DNA of 64,000 nt from Orlajensenia sp037404875 (GTDB taxonomy: Bacteria > Actinomycetota > Actinomycetes > Actinomycetales > Microbacteriaceae), in NCBI RefSeq assembly GCF_037404875.1, contig NZ_JBBELO010000030.1:1-64000 (forward strand), read 5' to 3'. The notes beneath the pieces are model-generated. The model ran no database searches. It was not told where the DNA came from and saw only the letters and a list, made by a program, of their open reading frames with translations. Every line of letters starts with the position of its first letter. Within the stretch, counting starts at the first letter, position 1. A program made the translations under genes and the position numbers. Of this stretch, positions 42,913 through 51,911 are shown piece after piece.

Positions 42913-44019
42913 ATGATTGACCTCGATCTCTCCGCCCAGATTGCCGAACTGCGTTCGACCTTCGACGACATCCGTGCCGTCGTGGATGTCGACGAACTGA
43001 CCGCCGAGATCGGCCGCCTCAGCGAGGAGGCCGGCGCACCCGACCTGTGGGACGACACCGTGAACGCGCAGCGGGTCACGAGCGCGCTCAGCCACCGGCA
43101 GTCGGAGCTCGCCAAGATGAACAGCGTCGCCTCGCGTCTCGATGACCTCGAAGTGCTCATAGAGCTGGCCAACGAGGCCGGCGACGAGGAGAGCGCCGAG
43201 GAGGCGCGCGCCGAGTTGACCAGCCTGCAGAAGGTCATCGGCGAACTCGAGGTGCAGACCCTCCTCGACGGCGAGTGGGATTCCTATCCGGCCGTCGTCA
43301 CCATCCGTTCGGGAGCCGGGGGAGTGGATGCCGCCGACTTCGCCGAGATGCTGTTCCGCATGTACCTGCGGTGGGCAGAGAAGCATAAGTACCCGGTCAC
43401 CGTCATGGACACCTCTTACGCCGAGGAGGCCGGCATCAAGTCGGCGACCTTCGAGGTCGACGCCCCGTATGCCTTCGGCACTCTGAGCGTCGAGGCCGGT
43501 ACCCACCGTCTCGTGCGCATGAGCCCGTTCGGTGCGGCCGGCAAGCGTCAGACCAGCTTCGCGGCGGTCGAGGTGATCCCGCTCATGGAGGAGGCCGGCG
43601 AGGTCGAGATCCCGGAGAACGACATCCGCGTCGATGTCTTCCGGTCGAGCGGCCCCGGCGGCCAGTCGGTCAACACCACCGACTCCGCCGTGCGCATCAC
43701 GCACCTTCCCACCGGCACGGTCGTGTCGATGCAGAACGAGAAGAGCCAGATCCAGAACCGCGCCGCCGCCATGCGGGTGCTGCAGTCCCGCCTGCTGCTG
43801 CTGCAGAAGGAGGCGGAGGCGGCGCAGAAGAAGGAACTCGCCGGCGTCATCACCGCCAGCTGGGGCGACCAGATGCGTTCCTATGTGCTCGCGCCGTACC
43901 AGATGGTCAAAGACCTGCGCACCGACTACGAGGTGGGCAACCCGTCGAACGTGTTCGACGGCGACATCGACGGTTTTATCGGTGCCGGCATCCGTTGGCG
44001 CAAGCAGAAGACCGAGTGA
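42913..44019 (+). CDS. prfB: Peptide chain release factor 2
   Basis: 368 aa. It ends translation at UGA and UAA. The stop-codon tripeptide SPF (204-206, VRMSPFGAAGKRQ) identifies RF2, and GGQ (249-251, SSGPGGQSVN) is the peptidyl-hydrolysis motif. The frame is continuous from ATG, with no in-frame UGA or Shine-Dalgarno-like slip site near codon 26, so the programmed frameshift of many bacterial prfB genes is absent. ftsE-ftsX follow. Confidence 0.97.
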   Translation: MIDLDLSAQIAELRSTFDDIRAVVDVDELTAEIGRLSEEAGAPDLWDDTVNAQRVTSALSHRQSELAKMNSVASRLDDLEVLIELANEAGDEESAEEARAELTSLQKVIGELEVQTLLDGEWDSYPAVVTIRSGAGGVDAADFAEMLFRMYLRWAEKHKYPVTVMDTSYAEEAGIKSATFEVDAPYAFGTLSVEAGTHRLVRMSPFGAAGKRQTSFAAVEVIPLMEEAGEVEIPENDIRVDVFRSSGPGGQSVNTTDSAVRITHLPTGTVVSMQNEKSQIQNRAAAMRVLQSRLLLLQKEAEAAQKKELAGVITASWGDQMRSYVLAPYQMVKDLRTDYEVGNPSNVFDGDIDGFIGAGIRWRKQKTE

Positions 44020-44102
44020 TCGGCGCATCGCGGCGCACCGGTGCTGTGTGAACGGTGAGTCGTTGGCGCGATCGGGGCAGCGGCTGTTTAGGCTCGATTG
44101 CG

Positions 44103-45206
44103 ATGATCCGCTTCGACAACGTCACCAAGAAATACTCGGGCACGAACAGGCCGGCGCTCTCCGCGATCGACCTTGAGATTCTGCGCGGCGAGTTCGTGTT
44201 CCTCGTCGGCGCCTCGGGATCGGGAAAGTCCAGCTGCCTGCGCCTCATGCTCAAAGAGGAGAAGCCCAGCAGCGGCCAGATCCACGTGCTCGGCCAGAAC
44301 CTCGGCTCCATCTCGAGCCGTAAGGTGCCCTACTTCCGGCGCAACCTCGGCGTCGTGTTCCAGGACTTCCGCCTGCTGCCGAACAAGAACGTCTACTCCA
44401 ACGTGGCCTTCACCCTGCAGGTCATCGGCAAGTCCCGCGGCTTCATCCAGGAGGCGGTGCCGGACGTGCTGCGCCTCGTCGGTCTCGACGGCAAGGCCCA
44501 GCGCCTTCCCCATGAGCTCTCCGGCGGTGAGCAGCAGCGCGTCGCCATCGCGCGCGCCATCGTCAACAAGCCCCAGATCCTGCTCGCGGACGAGCCGACG
44601 GGAAACCTCGACCCCGTCACGAGCGCGGGCATCATGACCCTGCTCGAACGCATCAACGCCGGCGGAACGACCATCGTCATGGCGACCCACGAGGCAGGAA
44701 TCGTCGACCAGATGAAGCGTCGCGTGGTCGAGCTCTCGGCCGGCCAGATCGTGCGCGACGAACGTCAGGGCGGCTACACCACGGCCATCCAGACCGTGCC
44801 GGCTCCGGCCGAATCGATCGCCGTGGCGGTTCCCTCCGACGAGGCCCCGACCCCGACGGCCTCGACCGCGCCGGCTGCGCCGGCCACGCCGACCTCCCCG
44901 ACCGGAGCGGTGGGGCCCAAGGTTCCCGCCACGTACATGCAGAACGCCCGCCCGCTCTACGTCGAGCCCGAGGTGACCGACGACGTGACGGATGCCGCGG
45001 CTGCGGTCACCGCGGCGGCCACCGCATCCGTGCCGATCGTGCCCGAAGAACCGCCGACGTCGACGATGACACGGCCGGTGCTGCCGGTCAGCAGGGCCGC
45101 CGACGACGTGCCCGAACAGCTGACCCTTGCCGAGAAGCTCGGCCTGCGCGCCCCGGGCGCGCGCACCAACGAGACCGGCGAGCAGGAAGTGGGGCCGACC
45201 CGATGA
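44103..45206 (+). CDS. ftsE: Cell division ATP-binding protein FtsE with long C-terminal tail
   Basis: 367 aa against ~229 for typical FtsE. The ABC domain (1-~225) has Walker A GASGSGKS (36-43), signature LSGGEQQRVAIARAI and Walker B ILLADEPTGNLDP. Residues ~230-367 are an Ala/Pro/Thr/Val-rich acidic extension, probably disordered. FtsEX controls peptidoglycan hydrolases at the septum. ATG 44103 lies 8 nt after TAGGCT (44089-44094). The stop overlaps ftsX (ATGA). Confidence 0.95.
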   Translation: MIRFDNVTKKYSGTNRPALSAIDLEILRGEFVFLVGASGSGKSSCLRLMLKEEKPSSGQIHVLGQNLGSISSRKVPYFRRNLGVVFQDFRLLPNKNVYSNVAFTLQVIGKSRGFIQEAVPDVLRLVGLDGKAQRLPHELSGGEQQRVAIARAIVNKPQILLADEPTGNLDPVTSAGIMTLLERINAGGTTIVMATHEAGIVDQMKRRVVELSAGQIVRDERQGGYTTAIQTVPAPAESIAVAVPSDEAPTPTASTAPAAPATPTSPTGAVGPKVPATYMQNARPLYVEPEVTDDVTDAAAAVTAAATASVPIVPEEPPTSTMTRPVLPVSRAADDVPEQLTLAEKLGLRAPGARTNETGEQEVGPTR

Positions 45207-46117
45207 GATTCGGACTGGTTCTCGCCGAGGCCGGCAACGGCCTGCGTCGCAACGCCTCCATGGTGGTCTCCGTGGTGCTCGTGACCTTCATCTCGCTCAC
45301 CTTCGTGGGCGCGGCCATCCTCATGCAGATGCAGATCGCCCAGATGAAGGGCTACTGGTACGACCGGGCCCAGGTCGCGGTCTACATGTGCACCTCGATC
45401 TCCACCGGCGAGAACTGCGTCGGGGGCGAGGCGTCCGCCGATCAACTCCAGGCGGTGAAGGCCGAGCTCGACGGGCCGACCCTCTCGCCGTTCATCAAGT
45501 CGTTCGACTTCGAAGACCATCAGCAGGCGTTCGACAACTTCCAGGAGCAGTTCAAGGGCAACCCGGTCGCCGACTACGTCACTCCCGACCAGCTGAACCA
45601 GACCTACTGGGTGAACCTGAAGGACCCGTCGCAGTCCGACGTGATCCAGGAGAGCTTGGCCGGAATGGCCGGCGTGGAAGACGTCGTCGACCAGCGCAGC
45701 TACCTCGACCAGATCTTCGCGGTGCTCAACGCGGCGAGCTTCACGGCCATCGGCATTGCCGTGCTGATGCTCGTCGCGGCCGCCCTGCTGATCGCCACGA
45801 CCATCCGGCTCTCCGCCTTCTCGCGAAGGAGGGAACTGGGCATCATGCGACTCGTGGGCGCCTCGAACAGGTTCATCCAGACGCCATTCGTGCTCGAGGG
45901 CGTCTTCGCGGCCCTCATCGGGTCGTTGCTGGCCGGCGGCGCCATCTGGGCGATCGTGCGGTTCTTCGTCCAGGGCTACCTCTCCACGCGCCTGCAGTTC
46001 ACCTCGTTCGTCGGAACGGATGACGCCCTCATCGTCGCGCCCATCCTGCTGGCCGTCGGCGTGGTACTGGCGGCGTTCTCGGCGAACTTCGCGATCACCC
46101 GCTACCTCAAGGTGTAG
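45203..46117 (+). CDS. ftsX: Cell division protein FtsX
   Basis: 304 aa. One N-terminal membrane helix (VVSVVLVTFISLTFVGAAILM), an extracellular domain (about 50-170) with a Cys pair (MCTSI...ENCVGG), then three helices in the FtsX/MacB layout. The LSAFSRRRELGIMRLVGASNRFIQ cytoplasmic loop contacts FtsE. The outer domain activates a NlpC/P60 or RipC-type hydrolase in relatives. Confidence 0.96.
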   Translation: MRFGLVLAEAGNGLRRNASMVVSVVLVTFISLTFVGAAILMQMQIAQMKGYWYDRAQVAVYMCTSISTGENCVGGEASADQLQAVKAELDGPTLSPFIKSFDFEDHQQAFDNFQEQFKGNPVADYVTPDQLNQTYWVNLKDPSQSDVIQESLAGMAGVEDVVDQRSYLDQIFAVLNAASFTAIGIAVLMLVAAALLIATTIRLSAFSRRRELGIMRLVGASNRFIQTPFVLEGVFAALIGSLLAGGAIWAIVRFFVQGYLSTRLQFTSFVGTDDALIVAPILLAVGVVLAAFSANFAITRYLKV

Positions 46118-46205
46118 CGGGGCCGTCCGTCCGCGGGAATACCGTAGACTGAAAGGCTGCTCGCCACCCGGCGGGCATTCGTTCGCGACGACGAAGGAGG
46201 AGGCC

Positions 46206-46682
46206 ATGCCCAGGGAACGCGGACAGAACGTCGTGGCGACGAATCGGCGAGCCCGGCACGACTACCTCATCGGCGACACCTACGAGGCGGGACTCGTGCT
46301 GACCGGCACCGAGGTGAAGTCGCTGCGCGCGGGGCGTGCCTCGCTCGTCGACGGCTATGCCTACATCGACGGCGGCGAGATGTGGCTGGATGCCGTGCAC
46401 ATTCCCGAGTACGGCCAGGGCACGTGGACCAACCACCCGCCTCGGCGCAAGCGCAAGCTGCTGCTGCACAAGCACGAGATCGTCAAGATCAGCCACAAGA
46501 CCAAAGAGGGCGGCTACACCCTCGTGCCGCTGCAGATCTACTTCTCCGATGGCCGGGCGAAGGTGCAGATCGCGGTCGCCAAGGGCAAGAAGGACTACGA
46601 CAAGCGCCAGGCCCTGCGTGAGCGCCAGGACAAGCGCGAGGCCGACCGCGCCATCTCCGGTCGCGCGCATCTGGGGGAGTAG
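46206..46682 (+). CDS. smpB: SsrA-binding protein
   Basis: 158 aa. It binds tmRNA and brings it to stalled ribosomes. Seen are NRRARHDYLIGDTYEAGLVLTGTEVKSLRAG and the C-terminal basic tail KGKKDYDKRQALRERQDKREADR that mimics mRNA in the entry channel. ATG 46206 follows AAGGAGGAGG. A TAGACT -10 lies about 60 bp upstream, the same hexamer found before ssrA. The ssrA gene lies 0.85 kb downstream. Confidence 0.97.
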   Translation: MPRERGQNVVATNRRARHDYLIGDTYEAGLVLTGTEVKSLRAGRASLVDGYAYIDGGEMWLDAVHIPEYGQGTWTNHPPRRKRKLLLHKHEIVKISHKTKEGGYTLVPLQIYFSDGRAKVQIAVAKGKKDYDKRQALRERQDKREADRAISGRAHLGE

Positions 46683-47413
46683 TGACGACGAGGGATCTCA
46701 TCCGCATCCCGGGCACATACAACTTCCGCGACGCGGGCGGCTACTCCGCCGATTCGGGACTGCTGCGCCGGGGAAAGCTCTTCCGCTCCGACGGACTGCA
46801 CGCGCTCGACGACGAGGGGCGACGCATGCTCGCCGAGCTCGGCGTCGCGCTGGTGATCGACCTGCGCGACGAGCAGGAGTCGGCGGCCATGCCCGACGCG
46901 CTCGACGGCCTCGCCGTGCGGCGCATCCAGTTGCCCGTGTTCGAGGGCGGCGGAAGCGGAGTCGCCGCCGGCGGCCTCGACGGGCTGTACACCCGCATCC
47001 TCACCGATCACGTCTCCGTCGTGGTCGAGGCGCTGCGGGCGATCGCAGCGTCGGGAGAGGATGCCGTGGTCGTGCACTGCACGGCGGGGAAGGACCGCAC
47101 CGGCGTGGTGGTTGCCCTGACGCAACTGGCGGTCGGCGTGGATCGCCGGAGTGTCGTCGAGGACTACGCCGCCACGGAGGCGAACCTCGCCGGCGAGTGG
47201 CTCGAGGCCATGATCGCCATGATCGGGCGGTACGGTGTTCCCGATTCCCCGCAGCTCAGGGTGCTGATGGGAGGCAGCCCGGCCGAGGCGCTCGAATCGG
47301 CGATCGACGTCGTGGAACGCGAGCACGGCTCGGTGCGGCAGTTCCTGCTGGCGTCGGGTCTGAGCCTGGCCGAGCTGGCCGCGCTCGAGGACGCGCTCGT
47401 GGAACGGGATTAG
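46682..47413 (+). CDS. Tyrosine-protein phosphatase, dual-specificity type
   Basis: 243 aa. The phosphatase loop VVHCTAGKDRTGVV (Cys133, Arg139) is intact, and the N-terminal FRDAGGYSADSG and VIDLRDEQE segments match the PtpB/DUF1706-like tyrosine phosphatase family of Actinobacteria. Substrate is unknown: a phosphoprotein or phosphoinositide. GTG 46682 overlaps the smpB stop (TAGTG), so it is translated from the smpB mRNA. Confidence 0.93.
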   Translation: MTTRDLIRIPGTYNFRDAGGYSADSGLLRRGKLFRSDGLHALDDEGRRMLAELGVALVIDLRDEQESAAMPDALDGLAVRRIQLPVFEGGGSGVAAGGLDGLYTRILTDHVSVVVEALRAIAASGEDAVVVHCTAGKDRTGVVVALTQLAVGVDRRSVVEDYAATEANLAGEWLEAMIAMIGRYGVPDSPQLRVLMGGSPAEALESAIDVVEREHGSVRQFLLASGLSLAELAALEDALVERD

Positions 47414-47528
47414 TTTCGCCTCGGTGATCGTTGTAGACTGTGTGGCCCGGCGGTCGCGAGAGCGCAGGCCGGAATTGAAAACTCAACAGCGTGTGACAGT
47501 GGCCCATTTCAGCACCTGAAGTGTTCGC

Positions 47529-47903
47529 GGGGATGATCGGTTTCGACATTGCCTGTGAGACTGTGAGAAGCGGGCCGAGGATGCAGGGTTATCTCGTAAA
47601 CGATCTCTGCAAAACACAAGTGCCAATTCCAAGCGCACTGACTTCGCTCTCGCTGCGTAAGCAGTAGAGCCCTAAAAGTCCGTCAGACCGGGTTTGTTCT
47701 CGCCCCGGACCCTGGCGTCATCTAGAGGACTTGCTGCGTGCTGATGTCTGAGCGTCACGCGGGACTTGAACTCGGGCTGGGCTCGTCCTCCTAGAGGCCT
47801 ACGGCAAAGGAGGGAGCCGAGCAGAACGCTTTCGTAGGCTACGCCCGTAGAAGGCGCGGAATCTCAGCAGTGGACCCGGGTTCAATTCCCGGCATCTCCA
47901 CCA
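47529..47903 (+). ncRNA. ssrA: Transfer-messenger RNA (tmRNA)
   Basis: 375 nt. The 5' end GGGGATG pairs with CATCTCC near the 3' end, followed by A-CCA (encoded). TTCAATTCCC is the T-loop region. The tag reading frame at 47622-47660 encodes ANSKRTDFALAA then TAA, ending ALAA, the protease-recognised tail. Pseudoknot-forming G/C blocks follow (47690-47830). A TAGACT -10 lies about 100 bp upstream. It rescues ribosomes on broken mRNAs with SmpB encoded just upstream. Confidence 0.97.
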
Positions 47904-48038
47904 TCGGCCACTGTCACACGCGGTTGAGTTCGGTCCGGCGGAACTCGCGTTATATCGCATGTGGCCGAGGTGCGCGACCCCTTACGTCGAGCGTCGGCGG
48001 CCCGTAGTGTCGGTTCTCTCAACTCGAAGGGGGAGACC

Positions 48039-48266
48039 ATGCGCAGATTCTTCATACTGCTCCTCGTCACCACGGTCGGATTCGTGGCGTACACGTACGG
48101 GGCGAAAGCCGGGCGTGGCCGCTACCGCGACATCCGCGCCTCGCTTGACGCCCTGTGGAACGACCCGCGGGTCAAGAAGGCCCGCAAGAAGGCCAACCAG
48201 GACGCCGCGAAGATCGCGAAGTCGGCAGAGAAGCGCGCCCTGCGCGCCGTATCAGGAGGACATTGA
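48039..48266 (+). CDS. Small single-pass membrane protein
   Basis: 75 aa. One N-terminal helix (FFILLLVTTVGFVAYTYGA) followed by a Lys/Arg/Ala-rich amphipathic tail. ATG 48039 is preceded by GAAGGGGGAGA. Unnamed family; similar short proteins occur in related genera. Followed 1 nt later by the next gene with its own AGGAGG, so the two probably act together. Confidence 0.8.
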   Translation: MRRFFILLLVTTVGFVAYTYGAKAGRGRYRDIRASLDALWNDPRVKKARKKANQDAAKIAKSAEKRALRAVSGGH

Positions 48267-48267
48267 C

Positions 48268-48732
48268 ATGACGGACACGACCAACTCCGGCCAGAACAAC
48301 GATCCGATCGAGACCAGCGACGACCTGCTGGTCGACGTCGAGGCCCCCGACACCGCTGGGCAGGACCCGACGCCCGTCGATGACGCCACCGCTCACCTCG
48401 GTGAGGCCGCGCAAGACGGTGCCGAAGCCGTCGGCACCTTCGCGCAAGGCGTCGCCGAGAAGGCGACCTCTGCGGGCGAGCACCTGCAGGATGCCGCAGC
48501 GTCGCTCACCGACGACACCGGGGCCGACGCGAAGACCACGGCCAACGAGGTCATCGACACCCTCAAGCAGGGCAGCGCCGACCTGGCAGACGCCGTCACG
48601 AAGACCGCCTCGCAGCTGAGCGCCAAGGCCGAGGCGGAGTATCGCCGCAACCCCGGCAAGGTCATCGCCGTTGCGGTCGCCGCTGTGGGTGGTCTCGTCT
48701 TCATCGCACGGGCGATCGCCAAGCGCTCCTGA
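48268..48732 (+). CDS. Ala-rich helical protein with C-terminal membrane anchor
   Basis: 154 aa. The N-terminal ~50 residues are acidic. Residues ~50-125 are Ala/Asp/Thr-rich with helical periodicity (EAAQDGAEAVGTFAQGVAEKA), resembling LEA- or ElaB/YqjD-like ribosome/membrane-associated proteins. It ends in a basic motif plus helix (RRNPGKVIAVAVAAVGGLVFIARAI). This RRNPG-helix end is as in YqjD/DUF883 proteins; relation is suggested only by pattern. Confidence 0.78.
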   Translation: MTDTTNSGQNNDPIETSDDLLVDVEAPDTAGQDPTPVDDATAHLGEAAQDGAEAVGTFAQGVAEKATSAGEHLQDAAASLTDDTGADAKTTANEVIDTLKQGSADLADAVTKTASQLSAKAEAEYRRNPGKVIAVAVAAVGGLVFIARAIAKRS

Positions 48733-48746
48733 GCCCCCGCTCCTGC

Positions 48747-48780
48747 GAAGGCCGCGCATCCGAACGGATGCGCGGCCTTC
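48747..48780. terminator. Strong intrinsic terminator hairpin
   Basis: Perfect 15-bp stem GAAGGCCGCGCATCC with GAAC loop, 15 bp after the stop of the preceding gene and between convergent genes. The A/T ends of the stem allow function on both strands; no long T-tract. Confidence 0.85.
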
Positions 48781-48836
48781 GTGCATTCCCATGACAGGGA
48801 GGCCGACGGTCTCGTCGGATCCTCGACGGGGCGCGC

Positions 48837-49217
48837 TCAGCCCTGCTCGGCGGCCGAGGCGCAGTCGATGCAGAGTTCCGCCTCGGGTCGTGCTTCCAGT
48901 CGGGCGGTGCTGATGCGTTTGCCGCACCGCGCGCAGAACCCGTAGCGTCCCTCTCCCAGTCGCGTCAGTGAGCGCTCGACCGCGGCCAGATCGCGCTCGA
49001 GTGCTTCCCGCGTTCCGGTCAGGCGAGACCATTCGGACGACATCGTCGGGCCCTCTGGGTCGTGCTCGTCGTCGGCGACACCGTCTCCCCGTGACTCCCG
49101 GACAGTGAGCATCGACCCGTCGAGCCGGGCGAGTTCCGACACCATGGCTCCTCGACGCAGCTTCAGGGCGGCGCCGAAGCGGTCGAGTTGCGCGGGAGTC
49201 GGGGCGTGTGCGGTCAC
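48837..49217 (-). CDS. DksA/TraR C4-type zinc finger protein
   Basis: 126 aa. A coiled N-terminal half leads to the zinc finger CARCGKRISTARLEARPEAELCIDC. Coiled-coil tip acidic residues typical of DksA are not clearly conserved, so an RNA-polymerase effect is only possible. GTG 49217 lies 7 nt after the stop of the tandem phosphatase gene, so the two share an mRNA. Confidence 0.88.
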   Translation of the reverse strand: MTAHAPTPAQLDRFGAALKLRRGAMVSELARLDGSMLTVRESRGDGVADDEHDPEGPTMSSEWSRLTGTREALERDLAAVERSLTRLGEGRYGFCARCGKRISTARLEARPEAELCIDCASAAEQG

Positions 49218-49224
49218 GGCACCC

Positions 49225-50886
49225 TCAGGGGAGGTAGTAGGTCGGGTTCGGCAGCTTCACGTCGATGTCGGCGTGCCCGCCGATCAGGTCGCTGAACTGG
49301 TCGCCGTAGTTGGCGATGATGCGGTAGCCGCCACCGGCCGGGCTCTCGACGTGGGCGCGCGTCTGCGACTTGTACTCGATCGTCGTGCACTTCGCCGTCA
49401 CGCAGGTGACGTAGTCCGGCTGCTGCGAGGCACCGGTGCCCGTCCACTTGGTGTAGTAGTTCCGCTCGGTGAAGCCGGTGTAGCCCACCTTCCGCAGATT
49501 CCCGATGGTCGCCGCCTTCTGGTTGTCGTTTCGACCCGTCAGGCCGATCAGCGTGCAGCCGGCCTTGTGCAGGAGCGTTGCCACTGGAACCATCGTCGGA
49601 GTCGCGGGGAAGCGCTGCTGCTGAACCCAGACATCCTGTTCGGCAGGGTCGAACGTGAAGTGCATGTCGGCGACTTCCATGTCGTAGGTCCAGAGCGTGG
49701 TGTCGTCGGCGTCGAGGACGACCGCGGGATTCTTGTGCAGCAGCTTGCCGAGCACGCATCCGAGGGCGATCTTCGGCAGCGTCCTGGCGGCGATGCGCCG
49801 CATCTCGCTGATGTAGGGGGAATCGGTCTTGTTGGACGTACCGTCGCCCGTGTCGCCGTAATAGGTCGCGATGGTCTTCTTGACGGAGTCGATGTTCGGG
49901 ATGCCTTCGCCGCCCTCGGTCGCGCCGCTGGAGCCGTCGGGTGCCATGGTGAAGTGCGTCCGCGGCGCCAGTTGCGGCTCATCCACGCCCGGCAGGTTCG
50001 CGGAGGGCAGGTAGTAGGTGGGGTTCGGAAGCTTCAGGCTCGCGTTCGCGTATCCGCCCTGGAGGTCGGAGAACTGATCGCCCACGTTGAGGGTGATGGT
50101 GTAGCCGAGGTCGTTCTCGATGTGCTTGCGCGTGCCCGCCTTGTACTCCACCGTCGTGCACTTCGGCGTGGCGCAGCTGATGTAGTCGGGCTGCTGGGAG
50201 GCGCCGGTTCCCGTCCACTTCGTGTAGAAGTTCTCGGCGTCGAATCCGGTGTAGCCGACCTTGTCGAGGTTGCCGAGGGTCGCCGGCTCCTGGTCGGCGT
50301 TGCGGCCGGTCAACCCGAAGACGGTGTAGCCGATCGCTTCCGCAGCCTGCACGAACCCGACCATGCCGGGAGTGGCCGGGAAGCGCTCGTCCTGCACCCA
50401 GACATCCTGCTCGGCGGGGTCGAAGGTGAAGTGCATGTCGGCGACTTCCATGTCGTAGGTCCACAGCATCGTGTCGTCGGCATCGAGCACGATGGCGGGC
50501 TTCTCCCCGGCGGCGATCGCCGCGGCGTATTCGGGCTGCAGGCGTGCCTTCGCCGTCGAGAGGATGCCGGCCATCTCGCTGATGTAGGGGGAGTGCTGCT
50601 TATCGGCGATGCCCGTTCCCGGATCGCCGTAGTAGGTAGCGATGGTCTTCTTCACCGAGTCGATGTTGGGAATGCTCTCCCCGCCCTGGGTCGCGCCGCT
50701 CGAGCCATCAGGAGCCATCGTGAACTGCGTGCGCGGGGTCAGCGCCGCGTCGTTCGCGGTGTCGTTGCCAGAATCGAGCACCGTCGCATCAGCGGTTCCG
50801 GCGCCACTGAGGCTCAGGCCGACGACGAGAACGCCACCGAGCACCGACGAGGCGATGCTGCGGCGCGAGAAGGGGGAGAGCGACAT
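49225..50886 (-). CDS. Secreted tandem HAD-type acid phosphatase (two class B-like domains)
   Basis: 553 aa. The N-terminus MSLSPFSRRSIASSVLGGV looks like a Tat signal. Two homologous ~250-residue halves follow, each starting with FTMAPDGSSGAT and carrying HAD motif I DADDT (135-139 and 392-396), motif II GLTGRN, and motif IV GDQFSDL, plus a paired-Cys segment (SC-x4-C). Each half is a complete plant-acid-phosphatase-like HAD IIIB domain. It should release phosphate from organic esters outside the cell. ATG 50886 is preferred over a start at 50955. hisN lies 114 bp upstream on the same strand. Confidence 0.9.
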   Translation of the reverse strand: MSLSPFSRRSIASSVLGGVLVVGLSLSGAGTADATVLDSGNDTANDAALTPRTQFTMAPDGSSGATQGGESIPNIDSVKKTIATYYGDPGTGIADKQHSPYISEMAGILSTAKARLQPEYAAAIAAGEKPAIVLDADDTMLWTYDMEVADMHFTFDPAEQDVWVQDERFPATPGMVGFVQAAEAIGYTVFGLTGRNADQEPATLGNLDKVGYTGFDAENFYTKWTGTGASQQPDYISCATPKCTTVEYKAGTRKHIENDLGYTITLNVGDQFSDLQGGYANASLKLPNPTYYLPSANLPGVDEPQLAPRTHFTMAPDGSSGATEGGEGIPNIDSVKKTIATYYGDTGDGTSNKTDSPYISEMRRIAARTLPKIALGCVLGKLLHKNPAVVLDADDTTLWTYDMEVADMHFTFDPAEQDVWVQQQRFPATPTMVPVATLLHKAGCTLIGLTGRNDNQKAATIGNLRKVGYTGFTERNYYTKWTGTGASQQPDYVTCVTAKCTTIEYKSQTRAHVESPAGGGYRIIANYGDQFSDLIGGHADIDVKLPNPTYYLP

Positions 50887-51000
50887 GGAGCACGGCCTTT
50901 CACGTGGACAGCGAAAGGGGCGTGTACCCCGACTCGCGGCGAGCACGTCCCCCAACCTGAATGCTACGACGCACCCTCTTTCGGGGGAACCCCCGGTTGA

Positions 51001-51792
51001 TCACTCGAGCGCGAGCGCCTCCAGAACGGCGTCGTGAAGAATGCCGTTGCTGGCGAAGGAACTGCCTGCGTCGAGGTCCCGACCGCCGCGGAGGTCGCTC
51101 CAGCGGCCGCCGGCCTCTTCGACGATGGGAATGAGGGCGGCGACGTCGTAGCGCTGCACGCCGAATTCGCCGACGGCGTCGACCAATCCCTCCGCGAGCA
51201 GCATGTACGACCATAGGTCGCCGTACGCCCGGTCGCGCCAGACCTGTTCCGCCAGCGCGAGCAGGGGCTGCAGGTAGCCGGCTTCCCTCCACTGCGCAAT
51301 GCTCTGGAAGCTCAGCGAAGCGTCGGAGAGGGCGCCGACCGCTGAGACGGAGATGGCTCGGGGCTCGCCGCCGGACGCCGACGTCCACGCTCCCTGTCCG
51401 CGGCTCGCCCACCAGCGTCGCCCGAGAGCAGGGCAACTCGCTACACCGAGCACCGGCTCCCCGTCGACGGCGAGGGCGATGAGAGTTCCCCAGACGGGTA
51501 CGCCGCGCAGGAAGTTGGCGGTGCCATCGATCGGATCGATGATCCACTGGCGGTCGGTACTGCCCTCCACCCCGAACTCCTCGCCGTAGACCCCGTCGCC
51601 CGGCCGATGCTGGGCGAGCTGCTCGCGGATGGCCCGCTCGACAGCCTGGTCGGCATCCGTGACGGGAGTGCGGTCGGGCTTCGTCGAGATCACGAGGTCG
51701 GCCGCGCGGAAGCGGTCGAGCGCGAGCGAATCGGCGGTGTCGGCCAACGCCAGGGCGAGCGACAGGTCGGAGGGGGAGTCGGCAGCGGTCAC
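51001..51792 (-). CDS. hisN: Histidinol-phosphatase, inositol monophosphatase family
   Basis: 263 aa. Metal-site motifs of the IMPase fold: GEEFG (Glu), IIDPIDGTANFLRG and a late W/YDVAALIPIVEEAGG. VWGTLIALAVDG and RAYGDLWSYMLLAEG match the HisN-type branch of Actinobacteria, which makes histidinol. GTG 51792 is 6 nt downstream of a minus-strand TAGCCT (51799-51804), implying leaderless translation. An inositol-phosphatase role cannot be excluded. Confidence 0.88.
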   Translation of the reverse strand: MTAADSPSDLSLALALADTADSLALDRFRAADLVISTKPDRTPVTDADQAVERAIREQLAQHRPGDGVYGEEFGVEGSTDRQWIIDPIDGTANFLRGVPVWGTLIALAVDGEPVLGVASCPALGRRWWASRGQGAWTSASGGEPRAISVSAVGALSDASLSFQSIAQWREAGYLQPLLALAEQVWRDRAYGDLWSYMLLAEGLVDAVGEFGVQRYDVAALIPIVEEAGGRWSDLRGGRDLDAGSSFASNGILHDAVLEALALE

Positions 51793-51911
51793 TGCTTCAG
51801 GCTATCGAAGGACACGCCCGGCCTCCGGGCTTACGCTGTCCCGATTGGCGGTCACCGCGAGGGTGATGCTAATGTTGAGCCTCGGCCCGGGAGAGATTCC
51901 GAGCCGAAAAT

